From Methylibium rhizosphaerae (lineage in GTDB: Bacteria > Pseudomonadota > Gammaproteobacteria > Burkholderiales > Burkholderiaceae_C): a stretch of DNA of 64,000 bases. The notes beneath the pieces were generated by a model, which ran no database searches, was not told the DNA's origin, and saw only the letters and a program-made list of their open reading frames with translations. The position numbers and the translations under genes were made by a program. This document shows, piece after piece, positions 49,449-57,918 of this stretch. The DNA is taken from contig NZ_SWAR01000008.1 of NCBI RefSeq assembly GCF_006386545.1, positions 1 through 64,000 of the forward strand, given 5' to 3'. Position 1 is the stretch's first letter, and each line of letters begins with the position of its first letter.

Positions 49449-49467
49449 GCGCCTTGCGGAAGTGATG

Positions 49468-49495
49468 ACGGGCGGCGCCTGCAGGCGCCGCCCGT
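49468..49495 (+). terminator. Long perfect palindrome after the giant gene
   Basis: A 28-base perfect palindrome starts 20 bases after the stop. Each arm is 14 bases, ACGGGCGGCGCCTG on the left. It would form a very stable stem with a minimal loop. Only two T follow. It should separate the giant gene from the export genes. Confidence 0.65.
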
Positions 49496-49570
49496 TACCC
49501 CGTGCAAGTGCTCGACACCACAGCCTCCGGTATCCGTGATACTCGCCGGCGCAACGTCACAGAGGTATTG

Positions 49571-50215
49571 ATGTTCTTTCTCGCCTTGTTTGCTTTCGCG
49601 CTTGCCGCTAGTGCCATGACTGCACTGCTGCTCGTCCTGGCCACTCGCTTGCTTCTGGGGGTGTCTCTGACGTTCGGGTCAGCCTTCAAGGCCGCATTCC
49701 TGGGGTTTGCCGTTTTAGGACTGGTGGAACTGGCGTTGCTACTGGCCGGCATCCGGCTGGCGAGGGTTCTAAGCAGTCCGACTGCTGCCGTGCTGCTGCC
49801 GCTTGTCTATGAGGTACTCCTGGTGATATTTCTGGTCTGGTTGGGCAAGACGACGGACGACGAACCGATGAACCTGCGTCAGTCAGCGATTGCGGTGGTG
49901 GTTGCGTCATTGGTGGGCTTTGCGATCGGCTGGGTCGGATGGAAGGTCTACCTGCCGTCCGACCTGACGGCATCGCGTGCTGGCGGTTCAGGGCAGGGAT
50001 TCGAATTGCCCGCAAGAAGCCAGATCTGCCTGCGAAATCTTGCCAGCATCCTGAGCGATACGGGCAGCGGTCCCAAACCCGGCGCGGCGAGGGAGTTTGA
50101 GCAACGCTTGGAGCAGGACGCGCGATCCAGAGGTATCAGCATGGAGGAGGCGCTGAAGCAGGAGTTGCGCAAGCTCGGCGCCCAGCCTCCGACGGGCTGC
50201 GCCCATCTCAGCTAG
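49571..50215 (+). CDS. Small four-helix membrane protein of unknown function
   Basis: The predicted 214-residue protein has about four transmembrane helices in its first 130 residues, starting MFFLALFAFALAASAMTALL. A soluble C-terminal tail of about 80 residues is partly helical (EFEQRLEQDARSRGISMEEALKQ). I do not recognise the family. ATG at 49571 is preferred to the longer frame from 49502 because AGAGG lies 5 bases upstream and the hydrophobic segment then begins the protein. It lies between the giant gene and the TolC-like gene, with hairpins on both sides, so its link to either is only positional. Confidence 0.6.
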   Translation: MFFLALFAFALAASAMTALLLVLATRLLLGVSLTFGSAFKAAFLGFAVLGLVELALLLAGIRLARVLSSPTAAVLLPLVYEVLLVIFLVWLGKTTDDEPMNLRQSAIAVVVASLVGFAIGWVGWKVYLPSDLTASRAGGSGQGFELPARSQICLRNLASILSDTGSGPKPGAAREFEQRLEQDARSRGISMEEALKQELRKLGAQPPTGCAHLS

Positions 50216-50223
50216 CGGGCAAG

Positions 50224-50295
50224 GGAGCGCACCGCTCCCGGTGAGGAGAGTCCGCCCAGCGTGCAATACCACCGCTCCCGTCCCCCAGCCGGGGG
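50224..50295 (+). terminator. Two tandem hairpins after the small membrane gene
   Basis: GGGAGCG/CGCTCCC (50224-50240, CAC loop) starts 9 bases after the stop. CCCCC/GGGGG (50282-50295, AGCC loop) follows. Neither has a T-run. The region up to the TolC-like gene would hold the promoter of the export operon, which I could not identify. Confidence 0.4.
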
Positions 50296-50420
50296 TGCTC
50301 CCTGACGTGAAGACCCCATAAACTCGCGGACTTTGCTGCGGATTGCCGCAGCGTTCCGCGAAGAGCGGCTTGGGCCGTCGTTGGCTGGAGATGCGCCATG
50401 CGGCGGGGAGGGGAGTTGAG

Positions 50421-51896
50421 GTGTTTGGTCGGTGTGTCGCCGCGTTGAGGCAGGCGTGGCTTGCCGCCTGCGTTGGTGCGATGGCGGTGTTCACGCCGTT
50501 GGGGATCGGTGTCGCCCATGCGCAGTCCCTGCTCGATCTGTATCGGGCTGCGGAGCTGGGAGACCCGGCGGCGGCCAGTGCCCGCGCGCAACATGAGGCG
50601 ACGCTGCATCGCGTCGACCAGGCTCGCGCGGCGTACGGGGTCACGGCCAACCTCACGTACAGCAACGGCCATTCGCAGTACGTTGAGCCTTCGAATGCGG
50701 TCACGCCCGATCCTCGAACCTTCAACTCGCGCCAGGCCGCGGTCCAGTTCAGTCTGCCGCTGTACAAGCCGGCATTGCGGCCGCAGTTGCAGCAAGCCAA
50801 GGCGCAAAGCGAGCAGGCCCGTCTGCAAAGCGAACAAGCCCGCGTCGAATTCATGCTGCGCTTCGTGGAAGCCGCTTTCGACATGCTCAAGGCCCGCGAT
50901 GCGTTGCGCTACCAGCGAGTGGAGCAGGAGGCCACGACAGTGCAATTGGCCCAAGCCAAACGCAGCTTCACGGTCGGCACGGTTTCAGTGACAGACGTGA
51001 GGGATGCGCAGGCCCGGGCCGACATGGTGGCCGCGCAGGTCACTGCGGCCGAGTACGACCTGGCGCTGCGGCACCAGGTGTTTCTCGACCTGGTCGGCCG
51101 CCAAACGCCGGAACTCTTGTCGCGGGCCTTGGAGGCCGATGTGCTCCCCAACGTCGATGCCGGCAGCCTGCGCGACTGGGTGACCGAGGCCCATGTCGCC
51201 AGCCCGGCGCTGCGCCAGGCGCAATGGGCGCTCGAAGCAGCCAGGCAGGAGACGATCAAAGCCACCATGGCCCATGCGCCCACGTTGGACGCGAATTACG
51301 GCTACACCAAGACTTGGGACACGGGTTCGGTGACGAGCACGCAGCCGCGGCTGGCCACGCAAATCCAGGCGGGCATCACGCTGAACGTTCCGCTGTTTGC
51401 ATCTGGCGCGACGCGCAGCAAACAGCGTGAAGCGATGGTCTTGCAGGAGAAGGCGCAGGCGGATCTGGAGTCTGCTCGCCGTAGCTTGGCGCTCAACCTT
51501 CGGCAAGACTTTTCGGCGGCGCAAAGCGCGATCAGCCAGGCCAGAGGGCTGAGCACGGCCGTGCAATCGCAAACCGTTGCCGTGCGAGCGAACCAGCGCG
51601 CTTATCAGGTCGGCATGAAGGTGAACTCGGAGGTGTTGGCTGCGCTGGCCAAGCTGTCCGAGGCGCAGCGGGATTTGTCTCGGGCGCACTACGACGCCTG
51701 GTTGGCGTACTTCAAGCTCAAGGGGGCTGCAGGCCAGCTTGACGAGTACGACATCTCGCACCTGGACGGGCTGCTGAAGCCGCTGAGCGAACCCATGGAG
51801 TTGTCCGACGACATCCTTCATCCGGTCGAGTTGCCGCAGTTGAAGCTGCGCCCCTTGGGTGCCGCGCGCCCGGAAGATCGAGGGGTGGCCAGATGA
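50421..51896 (+). CDS. TolC-family outer membrane channel, export system 1
   Basis: The predicted 491-residue protein has a signal peptide ending AHA before QS and the long helical heptads of the TolC family. Two related halves begin at SLLDLYRAAELGDP and at the segment around SLRDWVTEAHVASPALRQA. It would form the trimeric outer-membrane duct for a periplasmic adaptor. GTG at 50421 is preferred because GGGGAG lies 5 bases upstream and it leaves a normal signal peptide; ATG at 50397 and 50343 are alternatives that add an unusual N-terminal tail. It is the first of five overlapping or abutting genes. Its stop overlaps the next start by four bases (ATGA). Confidence 0.85.
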   Translation: MFGRCVAALRQAWLAACVGAMAVFTPLGIGVAHAQSLLDLYRAAELGDPAAASARAQHEATLHRVDQARAAYGVTANLTYSNGHSQYVEPSNAVTPDPRTFNSRQAAVQFSLPLYKPALRPQLQQAKAQSEQARLQSEQARVEFMLRFVEAAFDMLKARDALRYQRVEQEATTVQLAQAKRSFTVGTVSVTDVRDAQARADMVAAQVTAAEYDLALRHQVFLDLVGRQTPELLSRALEADVLPNVDAGSLRDWVTEAHVASPALRQAQWALEAARQETIKATMAHAPTLDANYGYTKTWDTGSVTSTQPRLATQIQAGITLNVPLFASGATRSKQREAMVLQEKAQADLESARRSLALNLRQDFSAAQSAISQARGLSTAVQSQTVAVRANQRAYQVGMKVNSEVLAALAKLSEAQRDLSRAHYDAWLAYFKLKGAAGQLDEYDISHLDGLLKPLSEPMELSDDILHPVELPQLKLRPLGAARPEDRGVAR

Positions 51897-53686
51897 GCGC
51901 GGCGGTACCGGACGACCGGCCTGAGCCGGCGCTCGTGCGTGCTGCAGGAGCAGACGAATCCCTTGGGCCACGTCTGCAGGCTTGGCGTGAGCGCCTGGAG
52001 GGCGCTGGAACGCCCTGCGCGGCAGTGGCGTTGCACGGGCAGACCGAAGCGTCCAGGGTGCCGTTCCCCGCAGAACTCGGCAGCGACGTCGCGGCGGTGT
52101 GGACGAACCTGCTCGCCAGGGTGAACGCCGAACAGGGTGTGGCACTGGAACGATGCAACGTCACCACCGTTCAAGGCAAGGGAGGCGTGCCGCACTTGGT
52201 CATGGCGGCGCACTTTGGGTACGGTCAGGGGCAAACGGCTGTCGTCGGCCTGTGCCTGCCGCCGCCTCACAGCGAGCGGACCGTGCGTGCGGTATTGCTG
52301 GCGCTGGCCAGTTTGCAGTGGTCCCTCACGGAGCACCACCACACGGCCTTGCTGCAAACGGCGCGCTTGCTCGAGGTGCTGGGACACGTCGCGTCTCAGG
52401 AAGGAGCCCATGCCGCTGCGCAGGAGTGGGTGAATCGCACGGCTGTCTGGGCGCGCGAGTGCCTGGCCGGCACGCCTGGTGAAAACGCCGGCCTCGGTTT
52501 GGCGCTGTTCGAGGTTCGATACGGCCGGCCCCGATGGTGGGTCGGCTCTGACACTGCCTGGGCGCAAAAGGCAGCGCCGGCCGTGCTGGAGGCTACGGAG
52601 CAGGCCAGCCGAGCCGTGGCTTCGCTTGACGAAGTGCACGCCGCAGGATGGTGTGCCGTCCCTGCGTTGGCCCAGGGGCGCGCGACGGCGGTACTGGTGG
52701 TACGGCAAGGCGAGGGCGGTTCGAGCGATGAGGTGCTGCGCGTGCTGCGCAGCAGCCTGTCGCTGGTGGAGCCCTTGCTGCGTGAATGGCGATTGGCCGA
52801 GCGACCGCTGTGGCACCACGGCTGGGATGCGTCGGTCCACGCCGTTCGTCAACTGACCCGCGCAGAAGAGCACGGTCACCTGCGCTGGAAGCTCGGTGCT
52901 GCAGCGGCCTTGTTGTCGGCCGTGGTGCTGCTGGCCATCCCGTTTGACGAACGCGTGTCTGCGCCGTTGTCCATCGAAGGGCAGACGCGCCAGTTGGCCA
53001 CGGCGCCTTTCGATGGTTTTGTGGCCGAGGTGTTCGCCCGGCCCGGGGAGCGTGTGCAAAGAGGGCAGCAACTGCTGGCCCTGGAGACGCGCGAACTCAA
53101 GGTCGAGAAGGCGAAACACCTCAGCGACCATGAGCAGGCCGCTGGCAAGCTGCGTCAGGCCATGGCCGAACACGACGCCGCCGCTGCGGCTTTGGCCTCG
53201 GCCCAGGTGCAGCAGGCACAGGCGCAACTGGACCTGATCGAGAACAAACTGGCCCGTGCGGTCGTGTTGGCGCCGCTCGACGGTTTGGTGGTCAGCGGCG
53301 ATTGGGCGCAGCAGATCGGCGCACCGCTTGAAGTGGGCAAGCAGCTGTTCGAGATTGCCGCGGTCGATCGCTACCGTGTGGCACTGCATGTGGCGGACAG
53401 CGACATCGCACGCGTTCGCCCTGGGCAGGCGGGCGAACTGCGCCTGGCCGGCTCGCCCCATCGGTCCTATCCCTTCCGCGTCAGCTTGGTCACGGCCACG
53501 GCCAGCGTGCACGAAGGCGCCAATGGCTTTCGGGTCGAGGCGGACTGGCAGGGCCCGGTGCCTTCGCTCAGCCCGGGCATGCAGGGCGTCGGCAAGGTCA
53601 CCGTGGGGCGCGCCAACCTAATGACCATCTGGATGCGCAGTTCCATCGACTGGCTGCGCATGAAGTGGTGGACGTGGTGGTGGTGA
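51893..53686 (+). CDS. HlyD-like adaptor with a large cytoplasmic N-terminal domain
   Basis: The predicted 597-residue protein has a soluble N-terminal region of about 330 residues with a GAF-like look. One transmembrane helix follows at about 332-352 (LGAAAALLSAVVLLAIPF). Then come a lipoyl half (APFDGFVAEVFARPGERVQ), a helical hairpin, the second lipoyl half (LAPLDGLVVSGDWAQQIG) and a beta-barrel. Ordinary HlyD proteins have only a short cytoplasmic tail, so this one may sense a ligand or contact the ATPase. The extreme C-terminus is Trp-rich (MKWWTWWW). It is coupled to the TolC-like gene by an ATGA overlap, and 3 bases separate its stop from the next GTG start. Confidence 0.78.
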   Translation: MSAAVPDDRPEPALVRAAGADESLGPRLQAWRERLEGAGTPCAAVALHGQTEASRVPFPAELGSDVAAVWTNLLARVNAEQGVALERCNVTTVQGKGGVPHLVMAAHFGYGQGQTAVVGLCLPPPHSERTVRAVLLALASLQWSLTEHHHTALLQTARLLEVLGHVASQEGAHAAAQEWVNRTAVWARECLAGTPGENAGLGLALFEVRYGRPRWWVGSDTAWAQKAAPAVLEATEQASRAVASLDEVHAAGWCAVPALAQGRATAVLVVRQGEGGSSDEVLRVLRSSLSLVEPLLREWRLAERPLWHHGWDASVHAVRQLTRAEEHGHLRWKLGAAAALLSAVVLLAIPFDERVSAPLSIEGQTRQLATAPFDGFVAEVFARPGERVQRGQQLLALETRELKVEKAKHLSDHEQAAGKLRQAMAEHDAAAAALASAQVQQAQAQLDLIENKLARAVVLAPLDGLVVSGDWAQQIGAPLEVGKQLFEIAAVDRYRVALHVADSDIARVRPGQAGELRLAGSPHRSYPFRVSLVTATASVHEGANGFRVEADWQGPVPSLSPGMQGVGKVTVGRANLMTIWMRSSIDWLRMKWWTWWW

Positions 53687-53689
53687 ACC

Positions 53690-55888
53690 GTGGCGGCACT
53701 GTTTTCTGAGCATTGGCATGCCGTGCGCTTCTTGCGCCCACGTCTGCGCGAGGGCGTCAAACCTCTGTTCCGCCGGTTGCGAGGCCACAACTGGGTGCTG
53801 CTGCAAGACCCGCTGACGGGCCGCTTTCATCGCTTGTCGCCGCCGGTGTGGGACGTCGTGGCCTTGCTGGACGGAAAGCGGACGCTGGACGAGGTGTGGA
53901 CCGAGGCAGTCTCGCGCGGCGGGCAGGACGGGCGGCAAACGGTGATCACCCAGCAGGAGCTGGTGCAACTGATGGGGGGGCTGTACAGCAACGACCTGCT
54001 GCAGTCCCAGGTCTCGCCGGATGCCGAAGAAGTGTTCGAGCGCCATCGGCGCATGCGGCGCGCGGAGTTGAAGCAGAGCTGGCTCAACCCGATGAGCATC
54101 AAGCTGCCGCTGCTGTTCCCGGATGCCTGGTTTGAAGGCCGCGCTGCACTGGCGCGTCGACTCTTCTCCTGGCCTGCGTTCCTCGTGTGGCTGGCGCTGG
54201 TGGCACCGGCGATGGCGCTGGCGTGGCAGCACTGGTCGGCGCTGACGGAGAACCTGTCGGATCGGGTGCTGTCCGCCGGCAATCTGGCGTTGCTGTGGCT
54301 GGTCTACCCCGTGGCGAAGGCGATACATGAGCTGGCCCACGGGTTGGCCGTCAAGGCGTGGGGCGGCACGGTGCGCGAAGTGGGCGTGATGTTCATCATG
54401 TTCGTGCCGGTGCCGTACGTGGACGCGACATCGTCTTACCGCTTCGACTCCAAATGGCAAAGGGCGGCGGTGGCGGCCGCCGGCATCATGGCCGAGTTGT
54501 TGCTCGGCGCGATTGCGCTGTATGTCTGGCTGAATGCCCAAGCCGGCGTGGTCACGGCCATCGCCTACAACGTGGTCCTTATTGCCGGCTTTTCGACGCT
54601 GGTGACCAACGGCAATCCGCTGATGCGATACGACGGCTACTACATGCTGAGCGATCTCATCGAGATTCCGAATCTGGCTCAGCGCTGTACGCAGTACTGG
54701 ACTTATCTCTCCGACCGCTACCTGTTGGGCTCTGCGGATGCGCACCCGCCGATGGGATCGCATGCCGAGCGCTGGTGGCTGCTGACGTACGGGGCCATCG
54801 CGCCGATCTACCGACTGGGCGTTTCCATCGGCTTGAGCTGGTTCGTGGCAGGCCAGTACTTCTGGGTCGGCGTGGTGCTGGCCTTGTTCACGGCATGGAC
54901 GAGTATTGGCATGCCGCTGTGGCGCGGCTGGAAGCACCTGCGCGATAGCCCGGCGCTGGTGTCTCGCCGGGCCTGGTTGCGACGCCGCCTGATCGTCTTG
55001 TTTGGCTTGGTCGGGGTGCTGCTGTTCGCCGTGCCGGCGCCGTTCTATGCAGTCCGCCAAGGCGTGATGTGGCTGCCCGACGAGGCGGTCGTTCGGGCGC
55101 CTGTGACCGCCCATGTGATGAGCACGCAAGCGGTGTCGCCGGACCACGCTGAACGGGTGGCCATCGCCAACGAGGCCGTGCGGAGCGGCGAACTGCTGCT
55201 GCGGCTCGAGAGCTTGACGGTCGCGTCAGAGCTGGCCGTGGCGGCTGCCGAGCTTGCGCAGGCCGAGGTGCAGTTGCGGCGGGCGGAAGCGGAAGACCCG
55301 GCAAAGGCGCAGAACCTGCGAGCCGACCTTGAAGGGCGACGCGCCGTTTGGCAGGAGCGCCTGCACCGCGAGCAGGCTCTGCGCGTTGTGGCCGGCGGCA
55401 GCGGCACATGGCACCCGGCGTGGCCCACCTTGCCCGCCGGGCGCTTCGTCAAGCGTGGCGAGCTGATGGGTTATGTGGTGGACCGTCCGACACAGCGGGT
55501 GCGCGTGGCAGTGACCCAGGAGGACATGGACTTGATCGCGCGTCGCGCGCGCGACGACGGCGTTCGCGCCGAGGTGCGTCTTCCATATCAGGCAGCCATC
55601 CCCGCGCGTTTGCACCGGGCCTTGAGCGGCGGCGAGCAGCAGTTGGTTTCGCCTGCGCTGGGCACGACGGGGGGCGGTGAGATCGCCGTGGACCCGCAGG
55701 ACGAGCAGGGCGTCAAGCCCTTGCATCGGGTCTTCGATCTCGAACTCCTGCTTGACCATCCACCGCAGCAACAAGGCTTGGTCTTCGGCAACCGCTGCCA
55801 GGTTCGTTTCGACCTGGGCGCCACGCCGCTGGGCTGGCAATGGCTGTTGCGATTGCGGCAGTTGTTCTTGGGCCAGATGAGCGTGTGA
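53690..55888 (+). CDS. PqqD-M50 metalloprotease-HlyD fusion membrane protein
   Basis: The predicted 732-residue protein joins three parts. Residues about 34-105 resemble PqqD-like peptide-binding domains (NWVLLQDPLTGRFHRLSPPVW). Residues about 155-450 are a multi-helix M50/site-2-protease-like region with HELAH at 213-217 and NPLMRYDGYY at 309-318, giving both zinc-binding elements. Residues about 455-730 form a HlyD-like part with split lipoyl motifs and a helical segment. It could accept a substrate segment through the PqqD-like part and either clip it or hold it during export. The start is a GTG three bases after the previous stop. Its TGA overlaps the next ATG (TGATG). Confidence 0.82.
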   Translation: MAALFSEHWHAVRFLRPRLREGVKPLFRRLRGHNWVLLQDPLTGRFHRLSPPVWDVVALLDGKRTLDEVWTEAVSRGGQDGRQTVITQQELVQLMGGLYSNDLLQSQVSPDAEEVFERHRRMRRAELKQSWLNPMSIKLPLLFPDAWFEGRAALARRLFSWPAFLVWLALVAPAMALAWQHWSALTENLSDRVLSAGNLALLWLVYPVAKAIHELAHGLAVKAWGGTVREVGVMFIMFVPVPYVDATSSYRFDSKWQRAAVAAAGIMAELLLGAIALYVWLNAQAGVVTAIAYNVVLIAGFSTLVTNGNPLMRYDGYYMLSDLIEIPNLAQRCTQYWTYLSDRYLLGSADAHPPMGSHAERWWLLTYGAIAPIYRLGVSIGLSWFVAGQYFWVGVVLALFTAWTSIGMPLWRGWKHLRDSPALVSRRAWLRRRLIVLFGLVGVLLFAVPAPFYAVRQGVMWLPDEAVVRAPVTAHVMSTQAVSPDHAERVAIANEAVRSGELLLRLESLTVASELAVAAAELAQAEVQLRRAEAEDPAKAQNLRADLEGRRAVWQERLHREQALRVVAGGSGTWHPAWPTLPAGRFVKRGELMGYVVDRPTQRVRVAVTQEDMDLIARRARDDGVRAEVRLPYQAAIPARLHRALSGGEQQLVSPALGTTGGGEIAVDPQDEQGVKPLHRVFDLELLLDHPPQQQGLVFGNRCQVRFDLGATPLGWQWLLRLRQLFLGQMSV

Positions 55889-57918
55889 TGGCAGCCGGCA
55901 TCGAGCGATTCGACGGTTCATTGCCGCGCCGCCTGGCGGGCGCGGCGTTCCAACGTGCCGACACCTCGCGGGACGAGCGCGCCCATCCCAGGGAAGGGTG
56001 GATCGAGCGGTTCGCCAGCTGGGTCGCCGCTGGGTTTGCCGTGCGGCGCGCGGCGCGCTCGCAAGTGGAGCGCATCGGCGCTTCAGTGGCTGGGTCTGCG
56101 GGGCCGCTGCAAAGCATGGACGAAGAGGCACTTCGTCGGCAGTTCGACGACGCCGTGCAAGCGCTGAGGCGTCTTGAGCGCTTCTCGGTACTGCACGATC
56201 CCGCGGCTTCGCAGGCCATGGCATGCATCGGCGAGGCGTGCTTGCGGTGCTTCGGCTTTCGGCCTCACCCGGTGCAAGTGGCGGGGGCGCAGGTGCTGCT
56301 GCGCGGCGGGCTGGCTGAGATGAACACGGGCGAGGGCAAGACGCTGGTGGCCGCGATGGCCGCCACGCTGATGGCCGCAACCGGCGCGGCCGTGCATGTC
56401 GTGAGCACCAACGATTATCTGGCCCAGCGCGATTGCGAGGAGATGCAGCCGCTGTTCCGCTTCTTTGGTTTGTCGGCCGGCTTCGTCATCGGCGGCATGG
56501 AGGCTGACGAGCGGCGACCGGCCTACCGCCACCCGATTTGCTACGTTGCCGGCAAGGAGCTGGTGTTCGACTATCTGAAAGATCGGTTGGCAGGGCATGG
56601 CATGTTGCCGAGGCGGGTCAGTCATCTCCAGCAGCTGGGGATCGATGCCGCGACGCAGGGCGACAGGTCTGCGCTGTTGCCGGCCCTGCATTTCGCCATC
56701 GTCGATGAAGCCGACAGCGTGCTGATCGACGAGGCACGCACGCCGATGATCCTCTCAAGAGAAGCGCCGGGGCTGTACGACGACAAACTGCTGCAATGGG
56801 CGATCAAGCAGGCGCGCCGCTTTGAGCTAAACGTCCACTACCGCGTCATGGAAGAACGCATTGTGGAACTCATGCCCGCGGCATTGCCGGCCTGCGACCC
56901 GCTCCCGCCGGATGTTGCACCGGTGTGGTCTGCAAGGACGTGGCGCGAACTGGTGCTGCGTCAAGCCGTCACGGCGCTGAATCTGTTCCACCTGGATCAG
57001 CACTACATGATCGCGGAAGGCAAGGTGCAGATCATCGACGAGTCCACCGGGCGCGTGATGGCGGACCGCTCCTGGGAGCAGGGCTTGCACCAGCTCATCG
57101 AGGTGAAGGAGGGGCTGGATACGACACAGGGTCGCGACACCTTGGCACGGCTGACGTTCCAGCGCTTCTTTCGGCGCTACTACCTGCTGTCCGGCCTGAC
57201 CGGTACGGCTTCCGAAGCGGCTCGCGAGATGTACAGGGTCTATGGATTGCGGATCTGCCGTGTTCCGCCGCACCGGCCCTCCAAGCGCCGGCGTTTGCCG
57301 GATCAGGTTTTTGCGGACGACGATGCGAGGTGGCGCGCCGTGGCGCGCGACGCTCAGGCTGCGGCACAACGCGGACAGCCTGTGTTGGTGGGAACGCGCA
57401 GCGTGAAGGCCTCCGAGCGGGTGGCTCGGGAGTTCGACGCACTCGGGCTGCCGCATGTGGTGCTCAACGCACGGCAAGACAGCGAGGAGGCTCACATCGT
57501 GGGGCAGGCTGGAGAGAGCGGTCGCATCACGATCGCCACCAACATGGCGGGGCGAGGCACCGACATCAAGCTGACGCCGCGGGCGCGTGAGGCCGGAGGC
57601 TTGCATGTGATCCTGACGGAATTCCATGAGTCGCCTCGCGTCGACCGGCAGTTGTTCGGCCGTGCGGGTCGACAAGGCGACGCCGGGACCGCGCGGGCCA
57701 TTGTGTGCAGTGCCGACGAGGTCTTCAAGCCACTTGCGGGTTGGCAGCGCCGGCTGCTGGGTGTCGCGGGCAGCCGGCACCAGCGCTGGTTGCTGCGTTG
57801 GTGGCTGTCCCTGGCGCAAGGCAGCGCCGAGGCTCAGGCCTTGCGCGCCCGCATGCAAACACTGAAGCAAGATCGAGAACTGAGCCGAACCCTGGGGTTC
57901 GCCGGGAAAGTGAAATGA
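55888..57918 (+). CDS. Short SecA-like ATPase, export system 1
   Basis: The predicted 676-residue protein has the SecA motor signatures: MNTGEGKT (145-152, Walker A), STNDYLAQRD (173-182), VDEADSVLIDEARTP (272-286), DESTGRVMADRSWEQGLHQ (384-402), SGLTGTA (435-441), NMAGRGTDI (552-560) and ESPRVDRQLFGRAGRQGD (581-598). Only about 75 residues follow the last motif. The helical scaffold/wing domains and C-terminal zinc finger of the roughly 900-residue housekeeping SecA are therefore missing. The first 100 residues are unlike SecA. It should be a cytosolic ATPase that works at the membrane, here possibly with the adaptor and M50 fusion rather than with SecYEG. It overlaps its neighbours by one and four bases. 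Confidence 0.85.
   Translation: MAAGIERFDGSLPRRLAGAAFQRADTSRDERAHPREGWIERFASWVAAGFAVRRAARSQVERIGASVAGSAGPLQSMDEEALRRQFDDAVQALRRLERFSVLHDPAASQAMACIGEACLRCFGFRPHPVQVAGAQVLLRGGLAEMNTGEGKTLVAAMAATLMAATGAAVHVVSTNDYLAQRDCEEMQPLFRFFGLSAGFVIGGMEADERRPAYRHPICYVAGKELVFDYLKDRLAGHGMLPRRVSHLQQLGIDAATQGDRSALLPALHFAIVDEADSVLIDEARTPMILSREAPGLYDDKLLQWAIKQARRFELNVHYRVMEERIVELMPAALPACDPLPPDVAPVWSARTWRELVLRQAVTALNLFHLDQHYMIAEGKVQIIDESTGRVMADRSWEQGLHQLIEVKEGLDTTQGRDTLARLTFQRFFRRYYLLSGLTGTASEAAREMYRVYGLRICRVPPHRPSKRRRLPDQVFADDDARWRAVARDAQAAAQRGQPVLVGTRSVKASERVAREFDALGLPHVVLNARQDSEEAHIVGQAGESGRITIATNMAGRGTDIKLTPRAREAGGLHVILTEFHESPRVDRQLFGRAGRQGDAGTARAIVCSADEVFKPLAGWQRRLLGVAGSRHQRWLLRWWLSLAQGSAEAQALRARMQTLKQDRELSRTLGFAGKVK

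Noticed and set aside
50244-50257. GAGGAGAGTCCGCC, which resembles the start of bacterial RNase P RNA
   Set aside because: Only the short GAGGAnAGTCCG-like string matches. None of the downstream conserved RNase P elements are present before the TolC-like gene begins.
57705-57914. Long N-terminal extension of the second adaptor inside the SecA-like gene
   Set aside because: The extension is in the wrong frame of the SecA-like gene and has no similarity. ATG 57915 overlaps the SecA-like stop in the ATGA style of the other junctions and gives a signal peptide.
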